Made by a program: the position numbers and the translations under genes. Shown piece after piece: positions 63,236 through 64,000 of a stretch of 64,000 bases of DNA. The notes under the pieces were generated by a model. The model saw only the letters and a program-made list of their open reading frames with translations. It did no database searches and was not told where the DNA came from. Each line of letters opens with the position of its first letter. Position 1 is the stretch's first letter. Source of the DNA: Pseudomonas xantholysinigenes (GTDB lineage Bacteria; Pseudomonadota; Gammaproteobacteria; Pseudomonadales; Pseudomonadaceae); the NCBI RefSeq assembly GCF_014268885.2, contig NZ_CP077095.1, positions 3,999,001 through 4,063,000 on the forward strand. The letters run 5' to 3'.

Positions 63236-63248
63236 AGGGCCAGCAGCT

Positions 63249-64000
63249 TCACCGCCAACGGTGCAGGTATAGCTGCTGCTCGCGCCAAGCCTCATCCTGC
63301 ACCACCGCCCGAAAGCGCACCGCAGCCCCCGGCATGCACTGCGCCAACTGTGCCAGCGCCAACGGCGTCAACGCCCCCAGCCGTGGATACCCACCGATCG
63401 TCTGCCGGTCATTGAGCAACACGATCGGCTGCCCATCCGGCGGCACCTGCACGGCGCCTAGCGGAATCCCCTCGGAGATCATCGGTGCGCCCTGGTAGAC
63501 CAGTTGCGGCCCAAGCAGGCGAATACCCATGCGGTCAGCACGGCTGTCCAGCGTCCAGTCACGGTTGAACGCCTCGAACAGGCTGGTGCCACCGAAATCG
63601 CCGATCTGCGCGCCCATCACCAGATCCAATACCGGTTTCTCGGCATACACCGGCCGCAGCGCTTCGGGCACGTGGGAGCGGGTTTGCCCCGCGATGGCCC
63701 CGGCAGCATGCAGTACCTCCCCTTTCAGCAGCGCCCGGCCCTGGCCGTCTAAACCACCCAGTTCTTCCCGTACCACGGTGGAACAACTCCCCAGCACCGA
63801 CTCGCCCACGAAGCCGCCCGGCACCGCCAGGTAAGCACGTATCCCTTGGCGAGGCTGACGCAGCGCCAGGCGCTGGCCCTTGCCCAGGTTGAAGCTTGTC
63901 CAGGGCGCCACAGCCTGCCCGTCGACCTGCGCATCCAGGTCGGCTCCGGCCAGCGCCATCACGCAGTCCTGCTCGGCGACCACGCTGAAGCCGCCAAGCG
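63249..64000 (-). CDS. pxpC: Biotin-dependent carboxyltransferase/5-oxoprolinase subunit C (PxpC/KipA), 5'-truncated
   Basis: The visible 250 residues belong to the PxpC (KipA/AHS2) family, which with PxpA and PxpB cleaves 5-oxoproline with ATP. Marks: R-A-Y-L-A-V-P-G-G (about 55-63), G.QIGDFGGTSLFEAF, RM.GIRLLG (S-R-A-D-R-M-G-I-R-L), G-x-P-x-I-S-E-G-I-P-L-G-A-V-Q-V-P-P-D-G-Q-P and the end ITIGGYPRLG-type motif (TIGGYPRLG). The start lies beyond the window. It is convergent with the MoxR/VWA pair. Confidence 0.88.
   Translation of the reverse strand, partial: LGGFSVVAEQDCVMALAGADLDAQVDGQAVAPWTSFNLGKGQRLALRQPRQGIRAYLAVPGGFVGESVLGSCSTVVREELGGLDGQGRALLKGEVLHAAGAIAGQTRSHVPEALRPVYAEKPVLDLVMGAQIGDFGGTSLFEAFNRDWTLDSRADRMGIRLLGPQLVYQGAPMISEGIPLGAVQVPPDGQPIVLLNDRQTIGGYPRLGALTPLALAQLAQCMPGAAVRFRAVVQDEAWREQQLYLHRWR

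Overview
The window is about 65% G+C with tightly packed genes and reads as chromosomal DNA of a fluorescent pseudomonad of the Pseudomonas putida group. Three things point there: paired fadD-type acyl-CoA ligases beside a PhaJ-type (R)-enoyl-CoA hydratase; an aerotaxis-type chemoreceptor and a guanidinobutyrase-type ureohydrolase beside a sodium:solute symporter; and at least eleven REP/REPIN palindromes built on the P. putida core (TTCGCGGGTAAACCCGCTCCCACAGG and a second GTAGGAGCGGCCTTGTGCCGCGAA flavour). From memory, the gene order resembles the PP_4520-PP_4560 part of P. putida KT2440. I could not align it. No rRNA, tRNA, CRISPR array or intact transposase is visible.

Layout. 1-2.9 kb: the end of a type I secretion ABC exporter and its HlyD adaptor. 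2.9-9.3 kb: TapT-like DTW protein, Aer-like receptor, then a LysR/ureohydrolase/Na+ symporter unit. 9.3-9.6 kb: a 42-residue PA1414-like small gene with an ANR-like box upstream and a strong terminator. 9.6-12.9 kb: LysR/MFS divergent pair, a 149-bp MITE-like element and a DMT permease. 12.9-14.8 kb: a pocket of small accessory genes (DUF2513-like, SMI1/KNR4, a small exported protein, brnTA). 14.9-20 kb: DEAD-box helicase, MscS-like channel, MFS and EamA permeases. 20.3-28.3 kb: azoreductase, LysR, hydrolase, periplasmic cyclophilin, ABC exporter, FemAB/GNAT-like protein, porin. 28.5-33.8 kb: a FabH-like condensing enzyme and HrpA. 33.9-35.1 kb: an unrecognised two-gene cassette of lower G+C. 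35.2-37.9 kb: glutamine-synthetase-like and FAD oxidoreductase pair (gamma-glutamylated polyamine catabolism). 38-43.3 kb: fadD pair, hydrolase, phaJ. 43.3-45.4 kb: an ECF42-type sigma factor with DGPF/YCII and SnoaL-like partners. 45.5-50.4 kb: LysE permease, hicAB, PLP dehydratase with a divergent MocR regulator, DUF2790, GNAT. 50.4-56.4 kb: peptide deformylase, YihY, CsbD, CvfB, lipoprotein, AceK. 56.5-64 kb: two EamA permeases, LpxO, CysK, MoxR/VWA pair and the end of a PxpC-type gene.

How it fits together. Much of the window is nutrient scavenging (guanidino compounds, polyamines, fatty acids), export or permease functions (five EamA-type or LysE-type exporters, three MFS/SSS carriers, two ABC exporters), and housekeeping RNA or protein maintenance (HrpA, DEAD helicase, Def, CvfB, PpiA). 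The fadD1/fadD2/phaJ group links fatty acid activation and beta-oxidation to medium-chain PHA precursors. The accessory content sits in three small pockets (12.9-14.8, 33.9-35.1 and 46.2-46.9 kb). The least explained items are the two-gene membrane cassette at 33.9-34.7 kb and the ANR-box micro-gene at 9.3-9.56 kb.
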